Below are positions 1 through 7,882 of a DNA stretch of 64,000 bases, one piece after another. The translations under genes and the position numbers were made by a program. Positions within the stretch are counted from its first letter, which is position 1, and every line of letters begins with the position of its first letter. The stretch covers positions 114,811 through 178,810 of the forward strand of contig JAZSCN010000008.1 in assembly GCA_045602925.1 (NCBI GenBank). The letters run 5' to 3'. This DNA is from UBA7477 sp045602925. Its GTDB lineage: Bacteria > Bacillota > Clostridia > Oscillospirales > Ruminococcaceae. Below the pieces are notes generated by a model. The model saw nothing but the letters and a program-made list of their open reading frames with translations. It ran no database searches and was not told where the DNA came from.

Positions 1-255
1 ATCGCAGCTATGAAGGGACATAGCGGAAAGATGATGTACTATAAGCGCCTTAGCAGTATCCCTTATGTAATTACCATTGAAGAAATTGATGCTTGTGAAG
101 TAGCTAATAAAGAAAAGATGTTCCCTGTGAAGTGGATTAATGATGCTGGTAATAATGTTTCTGAGGATGCACTTAAATATTTCCTCCCGCTTATTCAGGG
201 CGAAGTTGATATCTTTATGAGAAATGGTATGCCACTTCACTTTATGCTAAAGTAA
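1..255 (+). CDS. 6-phosphofructokinase (probably PPi-type), C-terminal fragment cut by the window edge
   Basis: The reading frame is open from base 1 (codons for I-A-A-M) to the stop at 253-255, so this is the last ~84 residues of a gene that begins before the window. The tail has the pattern GHSGKM, then a block with EVANKEK, WIN and a terminal PLIQGE, which I recognise from the C-terminus of pyrophosphate-dependent or related phosphofructokinases in clostridia. That enzyme phosphorylates fructose 6-phosphate in glycolysis. The active site lies outside the window, so the ATP/PPi preference cannot be judged. The downstream CDF transporter follows after 21 bases. Confidence 0.75.
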   Translation: MAAMKGHSGKMMYYKRLSSIPYVITIEEIDACEVANKEKMFPVKWINDAGNNVSEDALKYFLPLIQGEVDIFMRNGMPLHFMLK

Positions 256-276
256 ATTTTTGAGGAGTTTTTATCA

Positions 277-1443
277 ATGACTTCGTTGCTTATACGAATC
301 TTTATAAAAAATGGCGATGTCAGGGATGCTGAAACAAGAAGAAAGTATGGATATCTGGGTTCCTTTACCGGAATTGCACTTAATATTCTGCTTTTTGTTG
401 GTAAGCTTATTGCCGGTTTGCTTGCAGGTGCAGTTTCTGTTATAGCCGATGCTTTTAATAATCTATCGGATGCAGGCTCTTCTGTTATCTCTCTTATAGG
501 TTTTAAGTTTGCTGGACGTCCTGCCGACAAGGAGCATCCTTTTGGCCATGGTAGAATGGAATATGTAACAGGACTTATTATTTCATTTATCATTATGCTT
601 ATGGGCTTTGAGCTTCTTAAAAGCTCTGTTTCTAAAATAATAAATCCTGAGGATATTGACTTCAATAAGTTATCACTTGGTATTCTTATTGTATCTGTAT
701 TGGTTAAGCTTTGGATGTCACTGTTTAACAGTAAACTAGGTAAGCTAATAAACTCTACATCGCTTAAAGCTACAGCTATGGATAGCCTAACTGATTCAAT
801 CGCTACAACTGCTGTAATTTTGTCAATGGTAATAGGCTATTTTAGTGGCTTTAATACTGACGGAATTGCCGGTGTGTTTGTTTCGTTATTTATCTTGTAT
901 TCTGGTGTAAATACTTTTAAAGATAGTCTTACACCACTTCTCGGTCAAAGACCGGATAAGGAGCTTGTGTCGGATATTTACACAAGGGTTATGAGTTATC
1001 CGGATATTGTTGGCGTACACGACCTTATTGTTCACGATTACGGAGTAGGGAATATGATAGTTTCTCTACATGCCGAAGTCCCTTGTGAAATGGATTTTAC
1101 TAAGGCGCATGAGCTTATAGATATTATCGAGGATGACCTTAAAACTCACTATTCTTGTCTTGCAACAATTCATATGGACCCTGTAGCCGTTTTTGATGAA
1201 GAAACTAATCAGGCAAAAGATATGGTTATGAAGGTTGTTACAGATATAGATAATGAGCTTACTATCCATGATTTTAGAATGACAAAGGGCGAAGTCCACG
1301 TTAATCTCTTGTTCGATATTGTTGTTCCTTATGGATTTTCTCTTAGTGATTCTGAGCTTGTAGAAACGATACGAAAGCGTCTTTCAGATATTGACGAAAA
1401 GTACTTTGCTGTTATCGTTGTTGATAAGGATATGTCCTTATAG
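277..1443 (+). CDS. Cation diffusion facilitator (CDF) family metal transporter
   Basis: A 388-residue inner-membrane protein of the CDF family, which exports divalent metals (Zn, Fe, Mn, Co) by proton antiport. Several hydrophobic helices fill roughly residues 25-210. The family signature of a metal-site helix (DAFNNLSDAGSS near residue 60) is followed by DKEHPFGHGRMEY, and a soluble cytoplasmic domain occupies residues ~210-388, with histidines in the region around VHDYG and HMDP. A ribosome-binding site (GAGGAG) sits 9 bases before the ATG. It is followed by a terminator, so it is not co-transcribed with feoA. The metal cannot be assigned from the sequence, although the adjacent feo operon makes iron or manganese plausible. 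Confidence 0.9.
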   Translation: MTSLLIRIFIKNGDVRDAETRRKYGYLGSFTGIALNILLFVGKLIAGLLAGAVSVIADAFNNLSDAGSSVISLIGFKFAGRPADKEHPFGHGRMEYVTGLIISFIIMLMGFELLKSSVSKIINPEDIDFNKLSLGILIVSVLVKLWMSLFNSKLGKLINSTSLKATAMDSLTDSIATTAVILSMVIGYFSGFNTDGIAGVFVSLFILYSGVNTFKDSLTPLLGQRPDKELVSDIYTRVMSYPDIVGVHDLIVHDYGVGNMIVSLHAEVPCEMDFTKAHELIDIIEDDLKTHYSCLATIHMDPVAVFDEETNQAKDMVMKVVTDIDNELTIHDFRMTKGEVHVNLLFDIVVPYGFSLSDSELVETIRKRLSDIDEKYFAVIVVDKDMSL

Positions 1444-1449
1444 CTATTG

Positions 1450-1484
1450 ATCACCTTACAATCGTGAGGTGATTTTTCTTTTTT
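1450..1484 (+). terminator. Rho-independent terminator after the CDF gene
   Basis: A 10-bp stem (1450-1459 with 1464-1473, one G-U pair) with a 4-base loop AATC is followed by a T-rich run through 1484. Confidence 0.85.
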
Positions 1485-1589
1485 AGAAATATAACATATA
1501 CTTTTGAATATAATTTATAATGAAGTAAGCGAAATCTTTTGTGCAAAACAGAGTTATTTGTTGTTTTAAAAGATTTCTTTCAAAAACAC

Positions 1590-1616
1590 TTGACAAATGG
1601 TTTAAATTAGTATAAA
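1590..1616 (+). promoter_or_regulatory. Putative feo operon promoter
   Basis: TTGACA at 1590-1595 and TATAAA at 1611-1616 are separated by 15 bases, slightly short for SigA. The -10 box lies inside a small inverted repeat (TTAGT, 4 bases, ACTAA at 1607-1620), and the first operator palindrome begins 9 bases downstream of it, a position suited to repression by roadblock or by blocking RNA polymerase. Confidence 0.6.
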
Positions 1617-1624
1617 CTAAATAT

Positions 1625-1642
1625 AGTTAGTCGAGGCTAACT
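1625..1642. promoter_or_regulatory. Operator copy 1, AGTTAG-N6-CTAACT
   Basis: A perfect 6-bp inverted repeat with 6 bases between the arms, just downstream of the feo -10 box. The half-site resembles TTAG/CTAA halves of DtxR/IdeR-type iron boxes. The same palindrome recurs at 1659 and 1953. The assignment to an iron-sensing DtxR-family repressor is inference from the position and the half-site. Confidence 0.65.
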
Positions 1643-1658
1643 TGATTTTTAAGCACAA

Positions 1659-1686
1659 AGTTAGCTTGAGCTAATCTTGAGATTAG
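1659..1686. promoter_or_regulatory. Operator copy 2 and overlapping leader palindrome
   Basis: AGTTAG-N6-CTAATC at 1659-1676 is a slightly imperfect version of copy 1. Its right arm is also the left arm of a second perfect repeat, CTAATCT (1671-1677) with AGATTAG (1680-1686), ending 25 bases before the feoA ATG. Confidence 0.55.
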
Positions 1687-1711
1687 CTCGCGTGTTTGGA
1701 GGCAAGTATTT

Positions 1712-1933
1712 ATGAAAACATTAAAAGAAGTTTCAGTAGGTAAGTCTGCCAGAGTAGTAAAACTGCACGGCGACGGTGCACTTAAAAGAAGAATTATGGA
1801 TATGGGTATTACTAAAGGTGTAGAGATTACCGTTAGAAAGCTTGCACCACTTGGAGACCCAATGGAGCTTACGGTAAGAGGCTATGAGCTTTCGCTTAGA
1901 AAAGCTGATGCCGAGTTGATAGAAATCGAGTAA
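1712..1933 (+). CDS. feoA: Ferrous iron transport protein A
   Basis: A 73-residue protein of the usual FeoA length, a small SH3-like cytoplasmic protein that supports Fe2+ uptake by FeoB. Typical features are the start with a glycine/valine-rich strand, KRRIMDMGITKG around residues 25-36, and an APLGDPMEL segment followed by YELSLRK. The ribosome-binding site GGAGG lies at 1698-1702. It is the first gene of feoA-feoB-Cys-rich mini-protein, with 57 bases to feoB that contain another copy of the operator palindrome. Confidence 0.95.
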   Translation: MKTLKEVSVGKSARVVKLHGDGALKRRIMDMGITKGVEITVRKLAPLGDPMELTVRGYELSLRKADAELIEIE

Positions 1934-1952
1934 CGATTTCTTTTTATTGTAA

Positions 1953-1970
1953 AGTTAGCATAATCTAACT
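1953..1970. promoter_or_regulatory. Operator copy 3, AGTTAG-N6-CTAACT, between feoA and feoB
   Basis: A perfect 6-bp inverted repeat with the same arms and the same N6 spacing as copy 1, located 20 bases upstream of the feoB ATG. Such a site inside the operon suggests either an internal regulated promoter or repressor roadblock. Confidence 0.65.
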
Positions 1971-1990
1971 TGTGAAAGTGAGGAAAATTA

Positions 1991-4159
1991 ATGAGTATTA
2001 AGATTGCACTTGCCGGTAACCCGAATTGTGGCAAGACAACAATGTATAATGCCCTTACAGGTGCTAATCAGTATGTAGGCAACTGGCCCGGTGTAACTGT
2101 AGAGAAAAAAGAAGGAAAGCTCAAGAAGTATGATGATGTATTTGTCACAGACCTTCCTGGTATATATTCTCTTTCACCTTATACTTTAGAGGAAGTAGTT
2201 GCAAGAAATTATCTTGTTGATGAAGCACCTGATGTTATTATTAATGTTGTTGATGCTACAAATCTAGAGAGAAATATCTATCTTACAACACAGCTTATGG
2301 AGCTTGGCATTCCTGTTATAATCGCACTTAATATGATGGATATTGTCAGAAAAAACGGCGATATAATTGATATTGAGAAGCTGGGCAAAGGAATGGGATG
2401 TAAGGTTGTCGAGGTTTCAGCACTTAAAAATGAAGGTGTTACTGAGGCCGTAGAGCTTGCTATTGAAGAGGCTAAGAACGGTAAGCTTATACCTAAGCAT
2501 ATTTTCTCCGGAACTGTTGAGCATGCACTTGCACATATTGAAGAAGCTTGTGTACACAATTTTCCTGATGAGCAACAACGCTGGTATGCTGTAAAGCTTT
2601 TCGAAAGAGATAAGAAGGTTGCTGAAAATCTAACTATCGAAAAGTCTGTAATAGAGCATATTGAAAAGGATATAAAAGCTGTAGAAAAAGAACTTGACGA
2701 TGATGCTGAAAGTATTATTACTAATGAACGTTATAACTATATAACGGCATTAACCCAAAAGTGCCTTATAAAGAAGAATGCAGGTAAGCTTTCTGTTTCT
2801 GAAAAAATTGACAGAATTGTTACGAACAGAATCTTAGCACTACCTATCTTCGCATTTATAATGTGGGCAGTATATAAGATTTCTATCGGTACAGTAGGGA
2901 ATTGGACTGTAGGCTTTATGAACGAAACTCTCTTTGGCGAAACAATCGTTCCTTGGGTAACTGAAACACTTGATGGTCTTGGGTGTGCAGCTTGGCTTAC
3001 AAGTCTTATCACTGATGGTATTTTAGGCGGTGTTGGTGCAGTTCTGGGGTTTGTTCCACAGATGCTTATTCTGTTCTTTCTGCTTTCAATTCTTGAGGAT
3101 TGTGGATATATGTCAAGAGTCGCCTTTATTATGGACAGAATTTTCAGAAAGTTCGGTCTATCGGGCAAGAGCTTTATCCCGATGCTTGTAGCTACCGGTT
3201 GTGGAGTTCCCGGTATTATGGCAAGTCGTACAATCGAGCAGGAAAGAGATAGAAGAATGACAATCATGACCACGGGATTTATTCCATGCGGTGCTAAGAT
3301 GCCAATTGTTGGCTTTATAGCCGGTGCTCTCTTTGGCGGCAGCTCTTGGATTGCTACATCTGCATATTTTATAGGCGTTGGTGCTGTTATTGTTTCAGGG
3401 CTTATTTTAAAGAAAACAAAGCCTTTTGCAGGCGAGCCTTCTCCGTTCGTTATGGAACTTCCTTCTTATCATCTCCCACTTGGCAAGAATGTTCTTAGAA
3501 CAACATGGGAAAGAGGCTGGAGCTTTATTAAGAAGGCAGGAACTGTTATCCTTGCAGCAAGTATAATCATCTGGATTCTTAACAGCCTTACATTCGAAGG
3601 TGGCTTCCATTATATAGGTAATGGTGATGAAAAGTCAATTCTTAATGTTATCGGTAGCTTTATTGCTGTAATCTTTAAGCCTTTAGGTTTTGGTAAGTGG
3701 CAGACAGCTGTCGCTACTATCCTTGGTCTTTTAGCTAAGGAAGAGGTTGTTGGCGTGTTTGGTTCGCTTTCTTCAATGGCTGACTCTGCAGTAGTTGAAG
3801 GTGCTATTGAGCTTGCAGAAGAAAGCTCATCAAGCCTTTCAATTCTTGGTAAGGAATTCTTCGATGGTAGTAAGCTTTCAGCATTTTCGTTTATGATTTT
3901 CAATCTTCTCTGTGCTCCTTGCATTGCAGCAATGGGTGCTATTAAGAGAGAAATGAATAGTGCAAAGTGGACATTGGCAACAATCGGATATATGTGTCTG
4001 TTTGCATATGTAATTTCGTTCATTGTTTACCAAATTGGCTTACTTATAACAAAGGGAACGTTCGGAGTTGCTACTGTAATTGCGTTTTTACTTATTTTAA
4101 TGCTTATGTACCTGCTCTTTAGAAAAAATAAGCATTCAAATAAGAAAACATCAAAGTAA
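1991..4159 (+). CDS. feoB: Ferrous iron transport protein B (GTPase-permease)
   Basis: A 722-residue FeoB, the main bacterial Fe2+ importer. The N-terminal cytoplasmic G domain shows GNPNCGKTT (residues 9-17), the switch/G3 region LPGIYSLSPYTLEE, VVDATN and the G4 motif NMMD, followed by a helical guanine-dissociation-inhibitor region to about residue 270. The remainder is a permease with many transmembrane helices and two Gate-type repeats, including GCGVPGIMASRTIEQERDRR and LLCAPCIAAMGAIKRE. The last residues are basic. It lies between feoA and a FeoB-associated Cys-rich mini-protein, the classic Firmicute arrangement, and is probably repressed by iron through the three palindromes described here. 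Confidence 0.97.
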   Translation: MSIKIALAGNPNCGKTTMYNALTGANQYVGNWPGVTVEKKEGKLKKYDDVFVTDLPGIYSLSPYTLEEVVARNYLVDEAPDVIINVVDATNLERNIYLTTQLMELGIPVIIALNMMDIVRKNGDIIDIEKLGKGMGCKVVEVSALKNEGVTEAVELAIEEAKNGKLIPKHIFSGTVEHALAHIEEACVHNFPDEQQRWYAVKLFERDKKVAENLTIEKSVIEHIEKDIKAVEKELDDDAESIITNERYNYITALTQKCLIKKNAGKLSVSEKIDRIVTNRILALPIFAFIMWAVYKISIGTVGNWTVGFMNETLFGETIVPWVTETLDGLGCAAWLTSLITDGILGGVGAVLGFVPQMLILFFLLSILEDCGYMSRVAFIMDRIFRKFGLSGKSFIPMLVATGCGVPGIMASRTIEQERDRRMTIMTTGFIPCGAKMPIVGFIAGALFGGSSWIATSAYFIGVGAVIVSGLILKKTKPFAGEPSPFVMELPSYHLPLGKNVLRTTWERGWSFIKKAGTVILAASIIIWILNSLTFEGGFHYIGNGDEKSILNVIGSFIAVIFKPLGFGKWQTAVATILGLLAKEEVVGVFGSLSSMADSAVVEGAIELAEESSSSLSILGKEFFDGSKLSAFSFMIFNLLCAPCIAAMGAIKREMNSAKWTLATIGYMCLFAYVISFIVYQIGLLITKGTFGVATVIAFLLILMLMYLLFRKNKHSNKKTSK

Positions 4160-4181
4160 TATAAGACAAGGGGTGTGGAAA

Positions 4182-4352
4182 ATGCTTGCAACAATTATTA
4201 TTTCAGCAATTATCGGTGCTATATTTTTATCAATTGTGATTAAAGGAATTGTTAATTTGAAGAATGGTAAGCATTCATGCTCTTGCGGTGGTTCGTGTGG
4301 AAGCTGCGGAATGAATTGTGCTTATCGTTCGAATCAAAATACTGATAACTAA
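4182..4352 (+). CDS. FeoB-associated Cys-rich membrane mini-protein
   Basis: A 56-residue ORF with ribosome-binding site GGGGTG ending 5 bases before the ATG. Residues 3-24 form one hydrophobic helix; the tail has five cysteines in the pattern CSCGGSCGSCGMNC. This matches the short FeoB-associated Cys-rich membrane proteins found after feoB in Firmicutes. A role in handing iron to or from the FeoB pore is proposed for the family but not proven. It ends 17 bases before a bidirectional terminator. Confidence 0.85.
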   Translation: MLATIIISAIIGAIFLSIVIKGIVNLKNGKHSCSCGGSCGSCGMNCAYRSNQNTDN

Positions 4353-4369
4353 ATGACGAATTAAATTTT

Positions 4370-4406
4370 AAATGCCTATGAGCCATTTTGAGGTTCATAG
4401 GCATTT
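4370..4406. terminator. Bidirectional terminator between the feo operon and the convergent kinase operon
   Basis: A 15-bp stem (4370-4384 with 4392-4406, one G-U pair) with a 7-base loop; A/T runs on both sides. It overlaps the stop codon of the minus-strand histidine kinase. Confidence 0.85.
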
Positions 4407-5295
4407 ATATTGAAAGGGTAATCGTTAATATGGTATCGTTAATTGTAGCCTCTATTAGTGCATCGATTTTTCGAGAGAGTGCCTTACAGATATATAGCCC
4501 GAGTCCACTTCCTTCCTTCGTTCTTGAAACTCCTCTGTAAAACGGTTGGAAGAGCTTTTCTATGTTGATAGATTCTTCCGTAATAAAATCATTAGCAATT
4601 GTAATGACAGCCTTATTGTTTTTAGTTTTAAGAGAAACAGAAAGTTCGCTCAGTGCATATTTTCTGCAATTAGAAAATAGATTATCTATGATTCTTTTTA
4701 TTGAATGTGCATCAGTTATTGAAATTATATTCTCAGTTATATCTACAGTGATATTTATTCCTCTTTCTTCAATCCAGCTGTACTGCTGTAGGGTCAGCTC
4801 TGAGAGAATATTACTGATGTTTGTTTCTTTGAGTTCTGGTGATACTTCAGTATTTGTTGAAATATCAAAGAAGTCGTCAGCCAGCTCTTTGAGGTATTGG
4901 TTTTTGTTTTCTATAATATCCAGATATTCATTTTGCTCGTCTGTAAACCTATTGGTTTTACGTAGTAATTGTATATACCCAAGCGAAGCGGTAAGGGGAG
5001 TTCTGAAATCGTGTGAAATTCCGGATATAATGTTGTTGAGCTCTTTTTTATCATTGTAGTAGGAGATAGTAAGCTCTTTTTCACGCTTTATATGTTCATT
5101 GATAGCGTTTATAAGCTCAACCATATCGTTGGTAAAATAATTAGTTTTTATTGGCTGGGTATATTCATCGTGAGATAGCTTTTGAACTTCCTTAGCCATT
5201 TTTTTAATCTGTTTTTTATATCCTATATAACGAATAAGAATTATTAAAAAAGCAACAAGGAGGCACAAAGAGATAATAGCTAAAGCTAATTCCAT
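4405..5295 (-). CDS. Sensor histidine kinase, small intramembrane-sensing type
   Basis: A 296-residue kinase with one N-terminal membrane helix (residues ~3-22) and no extracellular domain. The dimerisation/phosphoacceptor motif SHDFRTPLT places the phosphorylated histidine at 95. The ATPase domain has the N box around N205-N209 and the G2 box GSGLGL at 262-267. It is the last gene of a minus-strand operon that runs response regulator, ABC ATPase, permease, kinase. The lack of a sensor domain and the linked transporter suggest it reads the state of the transporter or membrane, as in lantibiotic/bacitracin-type systems; this is inference from the layout. Confidence 0.9.
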   Translation of the reverse strand: MELALAIISLCLLVAFLIILIRYIGYKKQIKKMAKEVQKLSHDEYTQPIKTNYFTNDMVELINAINEHIKREKELTISYYNDKKELNNIISGISHDFRTPLTASLGYIQLLRKTNRFTDEQNEYLDIIENKNQYLKELADDFFDISTNTEVSPELKETNISNILSELTLQQYSWIEERGINITVDITENIISITDAHSIKRIIDNLFSNCRKYALSELSVSLKTKNNKAVITIANDFITEESINIEKLFQPFYRGVSRTKEGSGLGLYICKALSRKIDALIEATINDTILTITLSI

Positions 5296-5315
5296 ATTGC
5301 ACCTCCTTATTATTG

Positions 5316-6071
5316 TTAGTTAAATTGCTTGCGCTTGTATGAGCGATAAGCAATAAAGTATCCAAGTACTATGTCAATAACAGCTGAAGCAATTACAGCT
5401 ATAACAAACTTGGTTTCGTGACAATGTGCAGCAATTTTTTCAATCTGGAATGGTATGAATATATCCTTCAAATTTTCTCCAAAATCTATAATGCTTTGAT
5501 TGTTCTTTATATCACCTATCATCATGAAAGGCAAAACGATCATTGTTTCTAAAAATGACCTTATATATCCAAAGATAGCACATACAATGAGTTTCTTCGT
5601 AGACATTGCAATATTTACTGCAGAAATTACAATTCTGAATAGAATTAATGTAAATAGAACGAAGAACCATAATGGCTCCTGCATTTCACCTGCACCGTTT
5701 TTGATGTAGCAAAAAGCAAACGAAGTAACCGTTGGAATAATAAACAGAGTCATTGCAATGGCAAGATATACAATATGCTTGCTTAAAAGTATGTGCGAGG
5801 TTTTGTTTCCGTCCATTACTTCATAATAGGCAATTTTAGCATGATGTGCCATAGAAGCTGTTACCGATACGATTGTTCCAACTAACATAGGATAGAACCC
5901 TGAAGCGAAGCCTATTAGTGACAAAGCATTTTCATTGAGAGTATTTTGGAAGAAGCTTCTGTCTACCAGAAACATCATCGAGAAGGTGAGAATCAATATT
6001 GTTATCATATAAATGAAAAATGTACCGGATTTTCTGATTCTGTACCATTCGGCTTTAATAAGCTTATTCAT
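5316..6071 (-). CDS. ABC-2 type transporter permease
   Basis: A 251-residue membrane protein with about six hydrophobic segments (residues ~17-38, 55-75, 100-125, 140-160, 170-190, 220-243). The N-terminus starts with a short amphipathic lead (MNKLIKAEWYRIRKSGT) typical of lantibiotic-immunity type ABC-2 permeases (BcrB/MutE-like). Its start overlaps the end of the ATPase gene by 8 bases, which indicates translational coupling. The substrate is unknown; peptide antibiotics are the usual cargo or threat for this gene set. Confidence 0.8.
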   Translation of the reverse strand: MNKLIKAEWYRIRKSGTFFIYMITILILTFSMMFLVDRSFFQNTLNENALSLIGFASGFYPMLVGTIVSVTASMAHHAKIAYYEVMDGNKTSHILLSKHIVYLAIAMTLFIIPTVTSFAFCYIKNGAGEMQEPLWFFVLFTLILFRIVISAVNIAMSTKKLIVCAIFGYIRSFLETMIVLPFMMIGDIKNNQSIIDFGENLKDIFIPFQIEKIAAHCHETKFVIAVIASAVIDIVLGYFIAYRSYKRKQFN

Positions 6072-6975
6072 TTACATCACCTACTTTCGAAAGATAGTAT
6101 TCTTCGAGAGATTCACCTTCGGTGACAAATTTAATGATATCTAAGCCGTTTTCAAAGATTGTTCTTGATATTTTTTGTAGATTTTCCAAATGCTCGTACA
6201 GATGTATTTCATCATTATGAATAACCTTGTATTTAGTTGTGCCAAGCTTTTCTTCAAGTATCGCTGCAGTCTTGTTAATATCATTTGTCTTAATGCAAAG
6301 ACGACTTCTGCACTTTGACTGTAATTCTTCCGAGCTGAAGGATTCAATAAGCTTACCATGATTAATAATTGTAAAATCAGTGCAAAGCTCGGATAACTCA
6401 GAGAGAAGGTGACTTGAAATGATTATAGTCACATTTTTATCTTCTGCAAGCTTTTTAAGAAGGTTTCTTATTTCAACGATTCCTTCCGGGTCAAGTCCGT
6501 TTACAGGTTCGTCTAAAACCATAATCTCAGGACTTGTAATAAGAGACATTGCAATACCAAGACGTTGTTTCATACCGAGAGAGAAGTTCTTTGCGATTTT
6601 CTTGCCCGTATCTGCAAGTCCTACAAACTTTAATAGCTCTGAAGTAATATTCTTATCTGCTACACCACGGGTAAGTCTAACATACTCCATATTCTCTTTA
6701 GCAGTCATAAGAGGGTCGATAACCGGAGCCTCAATCATAAAGCTCATTCTCTTTCGTTCATCGTCAAGCGATGCACTATTGCCGAAGAACTTCATTTCAC
6801 CACTGTTTTGAAGTGTAAGCCCCGCAATAATTCTCATTATTGTAGTTTTACCTGCACCGTTTGGACCGATAAGTCCACAGATATGACCCTTCTTTACAGA
6901 AAGTGAAAAGCTGTCTACAACGGTTGCTTTTTTGTACTTTTTTGTGATACCGGATAATTTAAGTATTGTATCCAC
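6064..6975 (-). CDS. ABC transporter ATP-binding protein (BcrA/lantibiotic-immunity type)
   Basis: A 303-residue ATPase. I place the start at the GTG codon at 6975-6973, because AAAGGAG (6990-6984) lies 8 bases upstream and homologues begin shortly before the first strand; an ATG 39 bases further upstream has no site. Walker A is GPNGAGKTT, the signature region is SLGMKQRLGIA and Walker B is IMVLDEPVNGLDP. The long C-terminal part after residue ~215 is typical of the drug/peptide exporter group. It pairs with the overlapping permease gene. Confidence 0.93.
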   Translation of the reverse strand: MDTILKLSGITKKYKKATVVDSFSLSVKKGHICGLIGPNGAGKTTIMRIIAGLTLQNSGEMKFFGNSASLDDERKRMSFMIEAPVIDPLMTAKENMEYVRLTRGVADKNITSELLKFVGLADTGKKIAKNFSLGMKQRLGIAMSLITSPEIMVLDEPVNGLDPEGIVEIRNLLKKLAEDKNVTIIISSHLLSELSELCTDFTIINHGKLIESFSSEELQSKCRSRLCIKTNDINKTAAILEEKLGTTKYKVIHNDEIHLYEHLENLQKISRTIFENGLDIIKFVTEGESLEEYYLSKVGDVNE

Positions 6976-7055
6976 TAAACCAACTCCTTTTGTTTTGCTA
7001 TCATCATTGTACATAAACTCAATAAAGATAACGTAAAGTAAAGGTTTAGAAAAGG

Positions 7056-7739
7056 TTAAGATTTAAGCTTGTAGCCCATTCCCCAGATAGTTTCTATATA
7101 TTCTTCATCCGGAGCATATTTTTTTAGCTTGTTTCTAAGGTTACTCATATGCACCTTTATGCTATTGTCATCATTAAAATATGGCTCTCCCCAAACACTC
7201 TCAAATAGATTTGCTTTTGAAAATAGCTTTTGAGGATTTGAGAATAACAGCTCGAGGATGAGATATTCTTTGCTTGTGAATATAACGTTGTTACCTCTGA
7301 TTTTAACGGTTTTACTGGATGTATCGAGTTCAATATCTTTGTATTTTATGATGTTAGTTGGTGATTGTGAATCTGTCATAGTTCGCCTAAGCTGTACTTC
7401 AATTCGAACAGATAATTCATCTAAGTCAAATGGTTTTGTTATATAATCATCAGCACCAAGCCTTAAGACATCAATCTTTGATTGAACAGTACTCTTTGCT
7501 GATAAGACAATAATAGGAACACTTGAAAAGCTTCTAACCTTAGCAATAACGCTGTCACCGCTTTGATATGGTAGCATTAAATCGAGAATAACAAGAGAAA
7601 GAGTATCGTCATCTCGTATAATTCTTACTGCATCAAGACCGTTGCTTGCAGTTAATATATCATATCCTAAGTCAGATAAAAACTTCTCCAAAAGCTTATT
7701 AATTTCTTTGTCGTCTTCTACTATGAGTATCTTAGCCAT
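7056..7739 (-). CDS. OmpR/PhoB-family response regulator
   Basis: A 227-residue regulator with a receiver domain (residues 1-~118; acidic pair D9/D10, phosphoacceptor D53 in the ILDLMLP motif, and a conserved TKPFD near residue 105) and a C-terminal winged-helix DNA-binding domain ending in WGMGYKL. The start chosen is the ATG at 7739, preceded by TAGGTGA; the upstream in-frame ATG adds ten unconserved residues. It heads the minus-strand operon and probably controls its own transporter genes together with the kinase at the operon end. Confidence 0.93.
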   Translation of the reverse strand: MAKILIVEDDKEINKLLEKFLSDLGYDILTASNGLDAVRIIRDDDTLSLVILDLMLPYQSGDSVIAKVRSFSSVPIIVLSAKSTVQSKIDVLRLGADDYITKPFDLDELSVRIEVQLRRTMTDSQSPTNIIKYKDIELDTSSKTVKIRGNNVIFTSKEYLILELLFSNPQKLFSKANLFESVWGEPYFNDDNSIKVHMSNLRNKLKKYAPDEEYIETIWGMGYKLKS

Positions 7740-7821
7740 TATATCACCTACTAAATTTAAGTATAACATAATGATGATGTGCTGTCAAACACAAGTAAAA
7801 TGAAAAAATAAATTAATCTGG

Positions 7822-7850
7822 TTGAACTATCAAATAAGCTATGATATAAT
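7822..7850 (+). promoter_or_regulatory. SigA-type promoter of the arabinofuranosidase gene
   Basis: TTGAAC (7822-7827), 17 bases, TATAAT (7845-7850), 32 bases before the ATG. Confidence 0.8.
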
Positions 7851-7882
7851 TATTTAAAGACTTATATAGGAGTGGTTAAAGT

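Noticed and set aside
237..665. 142-codon minus-strand ORF
   Set aside because: Antisense shadow of the CDF transporter gene, which has clear family motifs on the plus strand.
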